20,133 nt of DNA, from contig DMSQ01000052.1 of NCBI GenBank assembly GCA_003457135.1, positions 1-20,133 on the forward strand. The letters run 5' to 3'. Numbering within the stretch: position 1 is the first letter of the stretch; each line of letters starts with the position of its first letter. Below the pieces are notes generated by a model. The model worked only from the letters and a program-made list of their open reading frames with translations. It had not been told where the DNA came from and made no database searches. The stretch comes from Prolixibacteraceae bacterium. Lineage in GTDB: Bacteria > Bacteroidota > Bacteroidia > Bacteroidales > Prolixibacteraceae. The translations under genes were made by a program, and so were the position numbers. Shown one piece after another: positions 7,597 to 15,554 of this stretch.

Positions 7597-9066
7597 CTAT
7601 TCTGATTTTACTTTACGTTTCGGATTCATGTACATTTCGTTGGCAAATGGTTTGAAGTCATGACTGCCGGCTACTTTTATCAATCCAATCTGTGCCGATT
7701 TTAAGGTCTTTCCGGTTATGGCATTTCCTTTCATATCAGCCAAAACCACACTGAGCAAAGTTTCATTCGGATCGCCGAAAGGCAACAGGTTGGCAATATC
7801 TTCATCTGCCTCAATGTCAGGTTTCAATCCGTTAACATAGTCAGAATCACCCACCGAATTTGCATATTTGACCACAATGGGCTGCATGGCATATTTGTGG
7901 TTTGGATTGACATTTCCCTTTTCGTCCCAGTCTTTAATGGTCATTGAGCCTGTATATTTTCCTACCGTATTGATTCCTACAACGGTCACTTTCATATATG
8001 GTTTCAACCCGTTGATTAACAGTTCGCTGGCCGATGCTGTGTTGTCTGATACGATGATATAGATTTTCGGAAGATTGAGTGTCTGAATTGGAGTAGCCGG
8101 GTTCTTATCGGTTTTTGCAATGGTGGTAACAAAATAATCTTTGAGGGAATTGGCCCCGTATTGTTCCACGAAATAGGCTTCCAAGCCGGCATTGTACTGG
8201 CTTTGGGAAAATACTTTTGAATCATCGGTTCCGTAAAGCATACTGGCCAGATAAACGCTGCTTTGCACCGAACCACCCCCGTTGTATCGCAAATCGAGCA
8301 CCATCTGGTTTATCGCGGCATCTTTGAATTTCTTAAAAACATTGTTTAACTGAATATCAAAGTCGGCAGTAAAAGCATTATAAACCAGATACCCGATTTT
8401 CTGATTATTAAATTGGAATACTGTATCTTTTTGAATGGGGTTTTCCTGCATTTCGATGGCTGTCATCGTAATTGTTTTACTGCTTGGCGAAATGGTATTG
8501 TTTACGATGGTAGCAAAACCCATGGTGTAGGTTTTGTTGGTAAAAAGCAAAGTCCGGTAGTTTGAAACGGTCAATTGCTGATCGTTGATTTTAAGAAAAA
8601 TATCGCCCCGTTTCACTCCGGCTTTTTCTGCCGGTGAACCTTTAAATACATACCTGACAAAACCAAACACGTTATCAGAAGTTCCTATTCTTCCAAGCAT
8701 AAAGTCGTAACCCATTGTTTCCGAGATACCGGCAATCCAATCATCGATGGTTTTGGAGTTGTCAACTAAAAATGACCATTTGTCAATTTCCTTGTATTTA
8801 TACAGCAAACTGGTGAATAGTTTTTGAGGATCGGAATACCTGTTCAGGAATACGTTTAAAGTATCCGTATTATTATATTTTGCCTCTGTCAGTGCAGGAA
8901 CCTGTTGATTCCATAGGTAGTAATCGCGCAGGCCTTTAAAAATAAAAGTATTAACCTCGGAGGCTTTAGGAATAATAACAGGCACTTCCTCTTTACGACA
9001 GCCCGAAATCCATATTCCGGTAATCAGAACAAGTGGAATGAAGTATTTAAGTGCTAAATTTTTCAT
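7597..9066 (-). CDS. S41 family (C-terminal processing) peptidase, lipoprotein
   Basis: A secreted lipoprotein serine protease of family S41. I chose the ATG at 9066 (489 residues) rather than an in-frame start 24 bases upstream, because it places MKNLALKYF directly before the hydrophobic signal and lipobox ISGC (C23). A CtpA-like N-terminal segment (36-115) precedes a PDZ domain (about 121-190; FKGSPAEKAGVKRGDIFLKI) that recognises substrate C-termini. The peptidase core contains LDLRYNGGG (258-265). Nucleophile S345 (TASASELL) and general base K370 (INTVGKYT) are exactly 25 residues apart, as in E. coli Prc. It is probably anchored to the outer or inner membrane facing the periplasm, cleaving unfolded or tagged proteins. 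It lies 44 bp after the DUF4010 gene and 31 bp before the creatininase gene. Confidence 0.92.
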   Translation of the reverse strand: MKNLALKYFIPLVLITGIWISGCRKEEVPVIIPKASEVNTFIFKGLRDYYLWNQQVPALTEAKYNNTDTLNVFLNRYSDPQKLFTSLLYKYKEIDKWSFLVDNSKTIDDWIAGISETMGYDFMLGRIGTSDNVFGFVRYVFKGSPAEKAGVKRGDIFLKINDQQLTVSNYRTLLFTNKTYTMGFATIVNNTISPSSKTITMTAIEMQENPIQKDTVFQFNNQKIGYLVYNAFTADFDIQLNNVFKKFKDAAINQMVLDLRYNGGGSVQSSVYLASMLYGTDDSKVFSQSQYNAGLEAYFVEQYGANSLKDYFVTTIAKTDKNPATPIQTLNLPKIYIIVSDNTASASELLINGLKPYMKVTVVGINTVGKYTGSMTIKDWDEKGNVNPNHKYAMQPIVVKYANSVGDSDYVNGLKPDIEADEDIANLLPFGDPNETLLSVVLADMKGNAITGKTLKSAQIGLIKVAGSHDFKPFANEMYMNPKRKVKSE

Positions 9067-9110
9067 ATTATCCGATAATAAATTGTACAATTATTCACAA
9101 AATTAAAAGG

Positions 9111-10391
9111 TCAAAGTAAATAAAAGATTAGAGACATAAACAATCCTGCAGCAATAAGGATAGAGAAATTCAGAATTAAATTTCTTCGGATATTTTTACT
9201 GCCCAGCGAAATGGCATAAATCATTTTTAACAGGTTGTTACTGTTGGTGGCATTCAAGATAGCGATTGCAATAGTTGTTTGTCCGATTCCTGCTTTCTGC
9301 TGCAGAAGGTTGAGTAAAAACGGGTCAATATCTGTAACTCCAACCACAAAGGCTAATTGTGTAACACCGGCACTTCCGTATTTTTTCAGTACAAAATCGG
9401 TAACCACAGCGAAAACAACAAATAATATCCCAAAAATAGCTGCAGTCCTGAATTCCAATGGATTTTTGCCTGAAGCCTGATCGGCTTCCGGAGTAGTTTC
9501 TGATAGATTTACGGCATTTCTCCCTGAAAAAAAGCGTGAAAGCAAATAAGAAACCACGAACATGGCAATAAATGGAATGGATAGTTGTACTGCTATCGGT
9601 GTGTTAAAAATGAAAGCCAGGATCAAAATCCGTAAATACATCATTCCGTTGGCAATCATGATAGCCGAAACTGTTGCCGAACCTGCCAATCCTTTTTTTT
9701 CCTGCCGGGCTAAAATTACCGTGGTGGCCGTACTGCTGTAAATACCTCCTAAAACTCCGGTAAGGAAAATTCCTGAATCGGGAAAAACGAATTTCTTCAG
9801 CAGATAGCTTGCATAAGAAATTCCTGAAACAACCACAATGGCAAGCCACAAATGATAGGGCGAAATCGGGACCTGGGAAGAAATATTTTCTTCAGGAAGT
9901 AAGGGCAAAATTATACCGGCAAAGGCGATGAATTTGGCCAGTGTGATAAATTCTTCTTCAGAGGCCTTTTTTGACAGGCTTATGAAATCGCTTTTCAGTT
10001 CGGTAATAGTAAGCAAAGCCACAATAAACGAAAGCATAAGCCAAACCGGTTGTGTAAAAACCATAATGGGAATGCAATAGGTGAGAAGCGCCAGTATCGT
10101 GCTGGTTAACCCATATTTGCCATTTTGCCCGATCTTATGAAAATACTGTATCCCCAGTAAAACTCCGATCAGGACAAACCCGATAAGGAAAGGGATATAG
10201 TTTACCGGGTCGGCAATAAAAAGCACATAGGCAAGCAACCCAATGAAAGTAAATGTACGGTCGGTGCCAAATAAAAGGTCGTCCTTCTCGTTGATGTGGT
10301 GCCGGCGCTGTTCAAGTCCGATGAGCAACGAAAAAATAAGCACCAAAAAAAATTTCACAAATTCATCCGGTATGTAATTCAGGATTTCCAT
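9111..10391 (-). CDS. MgtC/SapB-type and DUF4010 integral membrane protein
   Basis: A 426-residue polytopic membrane protein. The first about 130 residues match the MgtC/SapB region (FSLLIGLEQRRHHINE, GTDRTFTFIGLLAYV); the C-terminal about 210 residues match DUF4010 (GVLGGIYSSTATTVILARQE, VVGVTDIDPFLLNLL). About 11-13 hydrophobic segments are visible. This fused architecture is widespread and uncharacterised; MgtC homologues modulate ATPases and magnesium homeostasis, but transport by this protein is not established. It is the promoter-proximal gene of a possible three-gene unit with the S41 protease and creatininase-family protein, although the gaps (44 and 31 bp) leave the operon uncertain. 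Confidence 0.88.
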   Translation of the reverse strand: MEILNYIPDEFVKFFLVLIFSLLIGLEQRRHHINEKDDLLFGTDRTFTFIGLLAYVLFIADPVNYIPFLIGFVLIGVLLGIQYFHKIGQNGKYGLTSTILALLTYCIPIMVFTQPVWLMLSFIVALLTITELKSDFISLSKKASEEEFITLAKFIAFAGIILPLLPEENISSQVPISPYHLWLAIVVVSGISYASYLLKKFVFPDSGIFLTGVLGGIYSSTATTVILARQEKKGLAGSATVSAIMIANGMMYLRILILAFIFNTPIAVQLSIPFIAMFVVSYLLSRFFSGRNAVNLSETTPEADQASGKNPLEFRTAAIFGILFVVFAVVTDFVLKKYGSAGVTQLAFVVGVTDIDPFLLNLLQQKAGIGQTTIAIAILNATNSNNLLKMIYAISLGSKNIRRNLILNFSILIAAGLFMSLIFYLL

Positions 10392-10480
10392 GTGATGCAG
10401 ATGATTGAGAACAAAGATAATCTTTCAAAATAGCTAAAACAAAACACTTGCCCTTCATTTCTATATGGTGAAATGTGTTT

Positions 10481-10870
10481 CTATTCCATATCGCTGAGGT
10501 GCAAATCGAGCGCTTTTACCGAAATTTGAATTTCGCGGATGGATATGGCCAGAGATAGAATCAGTAAAACAAGCGCTATTCCAAAAAGAATTTCGGCCCA
10601 AACATGAAAGTGTACATAAATCAGAAACATACAAATTACACAAAGGAGCAGGCTCGATATTCCCAAAACCTGCATGGTCTGCGTCAGACGAAGCCGTTTT
10701 CTTAAATTCTGAATTTGCCCAAACAAAACAGAATTCGGATTCTCTTTAAAAGTGGTGTGCAAAGTTCTGACTACCTGTGCATAAGCCAGGAACCGGTTCG
10801 TATAGGCCAAAGTAATAAGCGATACTGCTGAAAACAACAAGGCGGGCGTGGTGAGTGTCAATTGTTCCAT
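10481..10870 (-). CDS. DUF2721 family membrane protein
   Basis: A 129-residue protein with three predicted transmembrane helices (about 8-24, 66-84, 88-108) and a basic loop (IQNLRKRLRLTQTM) between the first and second. The N-terminal LTTPALLFSAVSLITLAYTN pattern and the overall length match DUF2721, a family of unknown function. It lies 89 bp upstream of the MgtC/DUF4010 gene on the same strand, so co-transcription is possible. A repeat-rich 128-bp gap separates it from the TlpA-like gene behind it. No catalytic residues are recognisable. Confidence 0.82.
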   Translation of the reverse strand: MEQLTLTTPALLFSAVSLITLAYTNRFLAYAQVVRTLHTTFKENPNSVLFGQIQNLRKRLRLTQTMQVLGISSLLLCVICMFLIYVHFHVWAEILFGIALVLLILSLAISIREIQISVKALDLHLSDME

Positions 10871-10898
10871 GATATGAAAATTAGCGCCTAAAGTGAAA

Positions 10899-10990
10899 AC
10901 TATTTACTATTTAATCATTTACAATTTACTATTAAGGGTTGCCGTCGTTTTGCCCAAAAATAGTAAATAGTAAATAGTCCAATTGTAAAT
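10899..10990. repeat. Inverted cluster of TTTACTA-type 7-mers
   Basis: Left side: ctattta repeated twice, then related 7- to 8-mers containing attta. Right side: tagtaaa repeated, then attgtaaa. Exact inverted pairs are actatttactattta (10899-10913) with 10964-10978, atttactatt (10924-10933) with 10959-10968, and atttacaatt (10917-10926) with 10981-10990. The loop of the inner hairpin contains ggg/ccc (10936-10938 and 10953-10955). The pairings overlap, so alternative folds are possible. It lies between the DUF2721 start and the TlpA-like stop, and may act as a weak terminator or attenuator. Confidence 0.75.
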
Positions 10991-10998
10991 CAATTCTA

Positions 10999-12090
10999 TT
11001 ATTTCAATAATCCAGATATCGTCTCGCCAAGTTTTTCCTCGCGTAAATTGCGACCAATAATTTTACCGGTTTTATCGAGCAGTAAATTGGCTGGTATTGA
11101 ATTCACCGCATATAAGGCAGCCGCTTCGTTTTTCCAACCTTTCAGATCTGAAACATGGGACCAGGTAAGCTGATCGTCGGCAATGGCTTTCAACCATTTA
11201 TCCTTACTGGTATCGAGCGATACGCCAAATACGCCAAATCCTTTAGTTTTGTTACTGTTATAAACTGCTACCACGTTCGGGTTTTCGCGGCGACAAGGAC
11301 CACACCACGATGCCCAGAAATCAATCAATGTATATTCATTCTTCGAATAGATATCACTCAGTTTAACCGGATTTCCTTCAGCATCGTTCATGGTGAAATC
11401 GGGAGCAGTTTGTCCGATGGCTACAATCTTAAGCTTCTCAACCCGTTCTTTCAGCATAACAACGGTAGGAAACGAATCAAGTTTTGCATCAAATCCTGCC
11501 AGATAACCTGCCAGAACATCGGCTTCCATATCGTAATATACGCGTCCTAAAAGATATGGCGAAACAAACGAAGCCGGATTTGCTTTGATATATTCTTTTT
11601 GCTGAGTGTCTATATCGTTGAAGATATTTTCGGCCAGAACCATCAAACTGTCTGACTGGTTATTCGCACCGCTTTTCCCTGCTTCTTTTGATTGTTTGAG
11701 AAGTGCCATGCCTTGTTTGTCCATTTCGTCAAGTTTATCCTGAATGGTCTGGAATTCATTATGAACGATTGAACCTGAAACTTTTGCTGCATGCACGGAA
11801 TCAATTGAACCTGTAATCGAAATGATTGAATTTTCAACAAAAAACATCAACTTGTCTTTATTGGAGCTAACACCGAGATAATATACTTCAGGATTATGAA
11901 CTGCTCCTTTGAATTCGCATTCACCATTTTTAAATTCTGCTGAATCGAGCTTCACCCATTCGCCTTTTATCCGTTGGTTAAGAAATGCTTTTCCTTCAGC
12001 TTTATTCAGTTTTACTTTTACCTGATAAGAAGGAGTTTGGGTACAGGCAAAAAAACCAAATAACGATGCAAGCAGTAAATAATTTTTCAT
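10999..12090 (-). CDS. TlpA-like thiol-disulfide oxidoreductase lipoprotein (DUF4369 + AhpC/TSA)
   Basis: A 363-residue lipoprotein with signal and lipobox LFGFFAC (C16). The N-terminal domain (about 22-100) is the beta-rich DUF4369 found in Bacteroidetes thioredoxin-like proteins, followed by a helical linker (110-215). The C-terminal thioredoxin fold begins APDFTMNDAEGNPVKLSDI and holds the redox pair in WCGPC (C263, C266). A cis-proline segment (NSIPANLLLDKTG) completes the fold. It should face the periplasm and reduce or exchange disulfides, for example in cytochrome c maturation or stress defence. It appears to be monocistronic: 150 bp and the asnB terminator separate it from asnB. Confidence 0.92.
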   Translation of the reverse strand: MKNYLLLASLFGFFACTQTPSYQVKVKLNKAEGKAFLNQRIKGEWVKLDSAEFKNGECEFKGAVHNPEVYYLGVSSNKDKLMFFVENSIISITGSIDSVHAAKVSGSIVHNEFQTIQDKLDEMDKQGMALLKQSKEAGKSGANNQSDSLMVLAENIFNDIDTQQKEYIKANPASFVSPYLLGRVYYDMEADVLAGYLAGFDAKLDSFPTVVMLKERVEKLKIVAIGQTAPDFTMNDAEGNPVKLSDIYSKNEYTLIDFWASWCGPCRRENPNVVAVYNSNKTKGFGVFGVSLDTSKDKWLKAIADDQLTWSHVSDLKGWKNEAAALYAVNSIPANLLLDKTGKIIGRNLREEKLGETISGLLK

Positions 12091-12172
12091 GGTTATGGTA
12101 TTAATAGTTGTATGTTTTTCAAGTCATTGCAAAATAAAAGAAATAATTGGATGTTTAGTTGTTTTTATGCAA

Positions 12173-12200
12173 CAAAAAAACCGGGACAAAGATCCCGGTT
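12173..12200 (-). terminator. Rho-independent terminator of asnB
   Basis: Stem aaccggga (12179-12186)/tcccggtt (12193-12200) with a 6-nt loop. On the minus strand a run of eight T residues follows (complement of 12173-12180). It begins 40 bp after the asnB stop. Confidence 0.9.
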
Positions 12201-12239
12201 TTCCTTCTATATTTCCTAATAATGAAAGTTTGTTTTTGA

Positions 12240-13916
12240 TTATTTCTTCTCCTCATATCCTTCGAGATGGACGCTTCCTACCGAACGGCCCGATGGATCG
12301 GCGTTGTTCCTGAAACTGGCGTCCCATTCGAGTGCGATTGGTGTGCTGCACGCTATTGAAGGTACTGACGGAACACAACTTGCAGCCGAATCGGACGGAA
12401 AGTGCTCGGTAAAAATGGAACGATAGAAATATTCTTCTTTCGACATGGGAGTATTGATAGGGAAACGGTATTTCGAGGTATTCATCATTTCGTCGGTCAC
12501 TTTTTCGGCAACCATCGCTTTCAGCGAATCAATCCAGTTGTAGCCAACACCATCCGAGAATTGTTCTTTCTGCCGCCAAACCACACTTTTAGGCAGATAA
12601 TCTTCGAATGCCTTACGGACCACCCATTTTTCCATGCGCCCGTTTTTGGCCATTTTTTCTTCCGGATTAATGCGCATGGCCACATCCAGAAATTCTTTAT
12701 CGAGGAATGGAACGCGACCTTCAACACCCCATGCTGCCAGCGATTTGTTGGCGCGCAGGCAATCATACAAATGCAATTTTCCCAGTTTGCGGACAGTTTC
12801 TTCGTGAAATGCCCGTGCATTGGGGGCTTTATGAAAATAAAGATAACCTCCAAAAATCTCATCGGCGCCTTCGCCTGAAAGTACCATTTTCACGCCCATT
12901 GATTTAATAACCCGTGATAAAAGGTACATGGGTGTTGATGCACGGACAGTGGTCACATCGTAAGTTTCGAGGTGATAGATCACATCGCGGATGGCGTCTA
13001 AACCTTCCTGAACAGTGAAATGGATTTGATGATGGACAGTTCCGATATGATCAGCTACTTTCCGGGCTGCTGCCAAATCGGGCGAACCAATTAATCCAAC
13101 GGCAAAAGAGTGCAATTGCGGCCAGTAGGCAGTTTCCGAATCCTGTGATTCGATGCGGAAAGCCGCGTATTTTTTTGCAATAGCAGAGATAACCGACGAG
13201 TCGAGGCCGCCGGAAAGCAACACCCCATAAGGAACATCCGACATTAACTGACGGTGAACGGCAGCTTCGAGCGCTGTTCGCAACTCATCCATATCAAAGC
13301 CGTTGTCCTTTACAGCGTCAAACGATTTCCATTCGCGGTCGTACCAGGTTTTCACCTCGCCATCGGCGCTATACAGATATTTTCCGGGCAAAAATTCTTC
13401 AATTTTACTGCAATGGCCTTCCAGAGCTTTCAACTCGGAAGCCACGTAATAGTTGCCATGCTTGTCCCATCCCTGATAGAGCGGAATGATTCCGATATGG
13501 TCGCGGGCTACCAGGTAAACATCCTTTTCCTGATCGTATAGTGCAAAAGCAAAAATTCCATTCAGGTCTTCCAGAAAATTGATGCCTTTTTCGCGGTATA
13601 ATGCCAGAATAACTTCGCAGTCGGAATGCGTCAGGAACTCATACGAATCGCCAATCCGTTCGCGGATTTCAAGGTGGTTATATATTTCGCCGTTAACAGC
13701 CAAAACCAGTTTTCGGTCTTTACTGTACAAAGGCTGACCACCCGATTCAGGATCAACAATTGATAAACGCTCGTGAGAAAGTATAGCCTTTTCACACGAA
13801 AAAATGCCCGACCAATCGGGACCACGGTGACGAATTTTCTTCGACATCTTCAAAACCTGGGGGCGCAATTCCTGCGCCGGAACTTTTAAATCAAATACAC
13901 CTACAAATCCACACAT
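12240..13916 (-). CDS. asnB: Asparagine synthase B (glutamine-hydrolysing)
   Basis: Cytoplasmic enzyme making asparagine from aspartate, glutamine and ATP. It has 558 residues, close to E. coli AsnB (554). The initiator Met is followed by C2 (MCGFVGVF), the class II glutamine amidotransferase nucleophile; R50, NGEIYNH (75-81) and the SDCE segment near 98 complete the glutaminase site. The synthetase domain has the pyrophosphate loop LSGGLDSS (234-241), GEGADEIFGGY and GVEGRVPFLDKEF. A promoter is visible 40-80 bp upstream and a strong terminator downstream, so it is probably a one-gene transcript. The C-terminal 50 residues (SDSAASCVPSVPSIACSTP) match family tails in general form. Nothing suggests damage. 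Confidence 0.98.
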   Translation of the reverse strand: MCGFVGVFDLKVPAQELRPQVLKMSKKIRHRGPDWSGIFSCEKAILSHERLSIVDPESGGQPLYSKDRKLVLAVNGEIYNHLEIRERIGDSYEFLTHSDCEVILALYREKGINFLEDLNGIFAFALYDQEKDVYLVARDHIGIIPLYQGWDKHGNYYVASELKALEGHCSKIEEFLPGKYLYSADGEVKTWYDREWKSFDAVKDNGFDMDELRTALEAAVHRQLMSDVPYGVLLSGGLDSSVISAIAKKYAAFRIESQDSETAYWPQLHSFAVGLIGSPDLAAARKVADHIGTVHHQIHFTVQEGLDAIRDVIYHLETYDVTTVRASTPMYLLSRVIKSMGVKMVLSGEGADEIFGGYLYFHKAPNARAFHEETVRKLGKLHLYDCLRANKSLAAWGVEGRVPFLDKEFLDVAMRINPEEKMAKNGRMEKWVVRKAFEDYLPKSVVWRQKEQFSDGVGYNWIDSLKAMVAEKVTDEMMNTSKYRFPINTPMSKEEYFYRSIFTEHFPSDSAASCVPSVPSIACSTPIALEWDASFRNNADPSGRSVGSVHLEGYEEKK

Positions 13917-13963
13917 CGTATTTTGGGTTTAAACATTAACTTAATTGAAATATAATTTGCGTT

Positions 13964-13994
13964 CAAAAATAGTCATTTTGATTTATTTCAGAAA
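13964..13994 (-). promoter_or_regulatory. Bacteroidetes-type promoter of asnB
   Basis: On the minus strand the -7 box TATTTTTG (13971-13964) matches TAnnTTTG perfectly. Exactly 19 bp upstream lies TTTC (13994-13991), one base from the -33 consensus TTTG. Transcription would begin near 13957, giving a leader of about 40 nt. Confidence 0.6.
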
Positions 13995-14243
13995 GAATAA
14001 CTGACATATTTCTTATATATATGCAATTTGCTGTCAAATATTTCAATTCTGGTTTATTTTTGTAGAATTTATGAATTTTGATTTTTTGATTGAACTCTCT
14101 TTTTTCATATCATAAGACCGAAAAAATCTTCCTTTTATTTCCTGACCCCCCGATACCAATACAACACCAACTAAAATTAAGGTCTGTTTTCAGGAAATAC
14201 CCATTTCGGAGTATTTTGTTGCACGATTGTTACGAAAATGTAA
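13995..14243. other. Intergenic stretch with interleaved inverted repeats, no gene
   Basis: This lies between the asnB promoter and the ychF terminator. I see no ORF with coding character: the one open frame here, 14090-14332, lacks family resemblance. A consensus -7 box TATTTTTG on the plus strand (14055-14062) faces away from asnB. Inverted pairs tatttcctga (14136-14145)/tcaggaaata (14190-14199) and agacc (14115-14119)/ggtct (14181-14185) interleave. A small RNA is possible but unproven. Confidence 0.4.
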
Positions 14244-14269
14244 AAAGGCTGCCAAAACTGACTGCCTTT
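14242..14269 (-). terminator. Probable terminator of ychF
   Basis: Stem aaaggc (14244-14249)/gccttt (14264-14269) with a 14-nt loop. On the minus strand it is followed by Ts from the complement of 14242-14246. It starts 60 bp after the ychF stop. The stem is short, so efficiency is uncertain. Confidence 0.55.
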
Positions 14270-14328
14270 CCCCATATTTTATCTTTCCCCATACGAATCG
14301 TTATAGAACCATATTTTTTCAATCAAGG

Positions 14329-15429
14329 CTAAACGTTAAATCTGAAGTGCATGATATCGCCATCCTGGACCACGTATTCTTTGCCTTCGATACCAATTTT
14401 ACCAGCCTCGCGACAGGCAGCTTCTGAGCCTAAACGGATATAGTCGTTGTATTTGATTACCTCAGCACGGATAAAACCCCTTTCAAAATCGGTATGAATA
14501 ATACCTGCTGCCTGGGGAGCTTTTGTTCCATGAACATAAGTCCAGGCGCGACTTTCGTCGGGGCCGGTTGTAAAATAAGTTTCGAGGTTCAGTAATTTAT
14601 ATGCCGCGTGAATCAGCATATTGACTCCGGGCTCGGCTAATCCAAGTTCTTCCAGAAACATTTGTTTTTCTTCGTAGGTCTCCAGTTCAGCAATATCCGA
14701 TTCAGTAGCAGCTGCAATCACCAAAATTCCGGTATTCTCGTCTTTCACGGCTTCCCTAACCATCTCAACATACCGGTTGCCATTCTTTGCAGAACCTTCG
14801 TCAACATTGCAGGCATATAAAACTGGTTTGTTGGTCAGTAAAAAGAAATCATGTGTTAGCTTTTTCTCTTCCGGATGAAGTTCCACGGTGCGGGCCGATT
14901 TGCCCTGAATAAGCGCATCGCGGTAACGATGACTGATTTCGACTATCTTTTTGGCCGAACTATCTGCTCCATGTTTTGCTACCTTTTCCCACTTTGAAAT
15001 ACGGGCTTCGACGGTTTCGAGGTCTTTCAACTGCAATTCGAAATCAACAATTTCTTTATCTCTGATCGGATCAATTGATCCGTCAACATGCGCGATGTTG
15101 TCGTTATCAAAACACCTTAAAACATGGATGATGGCATCAGTTTCCCTGATAGTTGCAAGAAACTGGTTCCCCAGGCCTTCGCCTTTACTTGCTCCTTTGA
15201 CCAAACCGGCAATATCAACAATTTCAATCGTAGTTGGCACGACTTTTTTCGGCTTATCAATCCGTTGAAGTTCAATTAACCTGTCGTCGGGAACAGTAAT
15301 TACTCCAATATTGGGTTCGATCGTACAAAACGGATAATTTGCCGATTGTGCTTTTGCGCTCGACAAACAATTAAACAAGGTTGACTTTCCCACATTCGGA
15401 AGCCCGACAATTCCACATTTTAAAGCCAT
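14329..15429 (-). CDS. ychF: Redox-regulated ATPase YchF
   Basis: A universally conserved Obg-family P-loop ATPase (human OLA1, bacterial YchF) that binds ribosomes and negatively regulates oxidative-stress responses. I chose the start ATG at 15429 because it gives MALKCGIVGLPNVGKST and 366 residues, against 363 in E. coli; an in-frame ATG 48 bases upstream would add an unconserved tail. G1 is GLPNVGKST (9-17), the G3 region is DIAGLVKGASKGEGLGN, and the altered G4 region (ACNVDE), rather than NKxD, is the basis of the ATP preference. A coiled-coil region follows, and the C-terminal TGS domain ends VVQDGDIMHFRFNV. It is divergently transcribed from the Nudix-type regulator; the promoter is at 15456. 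Confidence 0.97.
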   Translation of the reverse strand: MALKCGIVGLPNVGKSTLFNCLSSAKAQSANYPFCTIEPNIGVITVPDDRLIELQRIDKPKKVVPTTIEIVDIAGLVKGASKGEGLGNQFLATIRETDAIIHVLRCFDNDNIAHVDGSIDPIRDKEIVDFELQLKDLETVEARISKWEKVAKHGADSSAKKIVEISHRYRDALIQGKSARTVELHPEEKKLTHDFFLLTNKPVLYACNVDEGSAKNGNRYVEMVREAVKDENTGILVIAAATESDIAELETYEEKQMFLEELGLAEPGVNMLIHAAYKLLNLETYFTTGPDESRAWTYVHGTKAPQAAGIIHTDFERGFIRAEVIKYNDYIRLGSEAACREAGKIGIEGKEYVVQDGDIMHFRFNV

Positions 15430-15455
15430 TCTACTATAGAATTTGATATTTGATG

Positions 15456-15463
15456 CAAAGATA
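15456..15463 (-). promoter_or_regulatory. -7 box of the ychF promoter
   Basis: Minus-strand TATCTTTG is a perfect TAnnTTTG match, 27 bp upstream of the chosen ychF ATG. A TTG lies about 22 bp further upstream, a looser -33 element. Its placement downstream of the longer candidate ATG at 15477 supports the shorter start. Confidence 0.55.
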
Positions 15464-15528
15464 AGCGATTCAACCAACTATGATGCAATTATTATCAACA
15501 CAATGAGAGATAATAAATTCCGGAATAT

Positions 15529-15536
15529 TACTTTTG
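15529..15536 (+). promoter_or_regulatory. -7 box for the Nudix-type regulator
   Basis: Plus-strand TACTTTTG matches TAnnTTTG perfectly and ends 18 bp before the ATG at 15555. No TTTG is seen at 19-21 bp upstream. The position would give a leader of about 10 nt and makes the upstream TTG (15534) an unlikely start. Confidence 0.45.
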
Positions 15537-15554
15537 CGATCAAAGCTTGTCAAT

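Noticed and set aside
9067..9090. Longer N-terminus for the S41 peptidase
   Set aside because: The eight extra residues precede a canonical lipoprotein signal that starts well at 9066.
14090..14332. 80-residue plus-strand ORF between asnB and ychF
   Set aside because: Its composition looks non-coding, no family is recognised, and it spans the ychF terminator hairpin.
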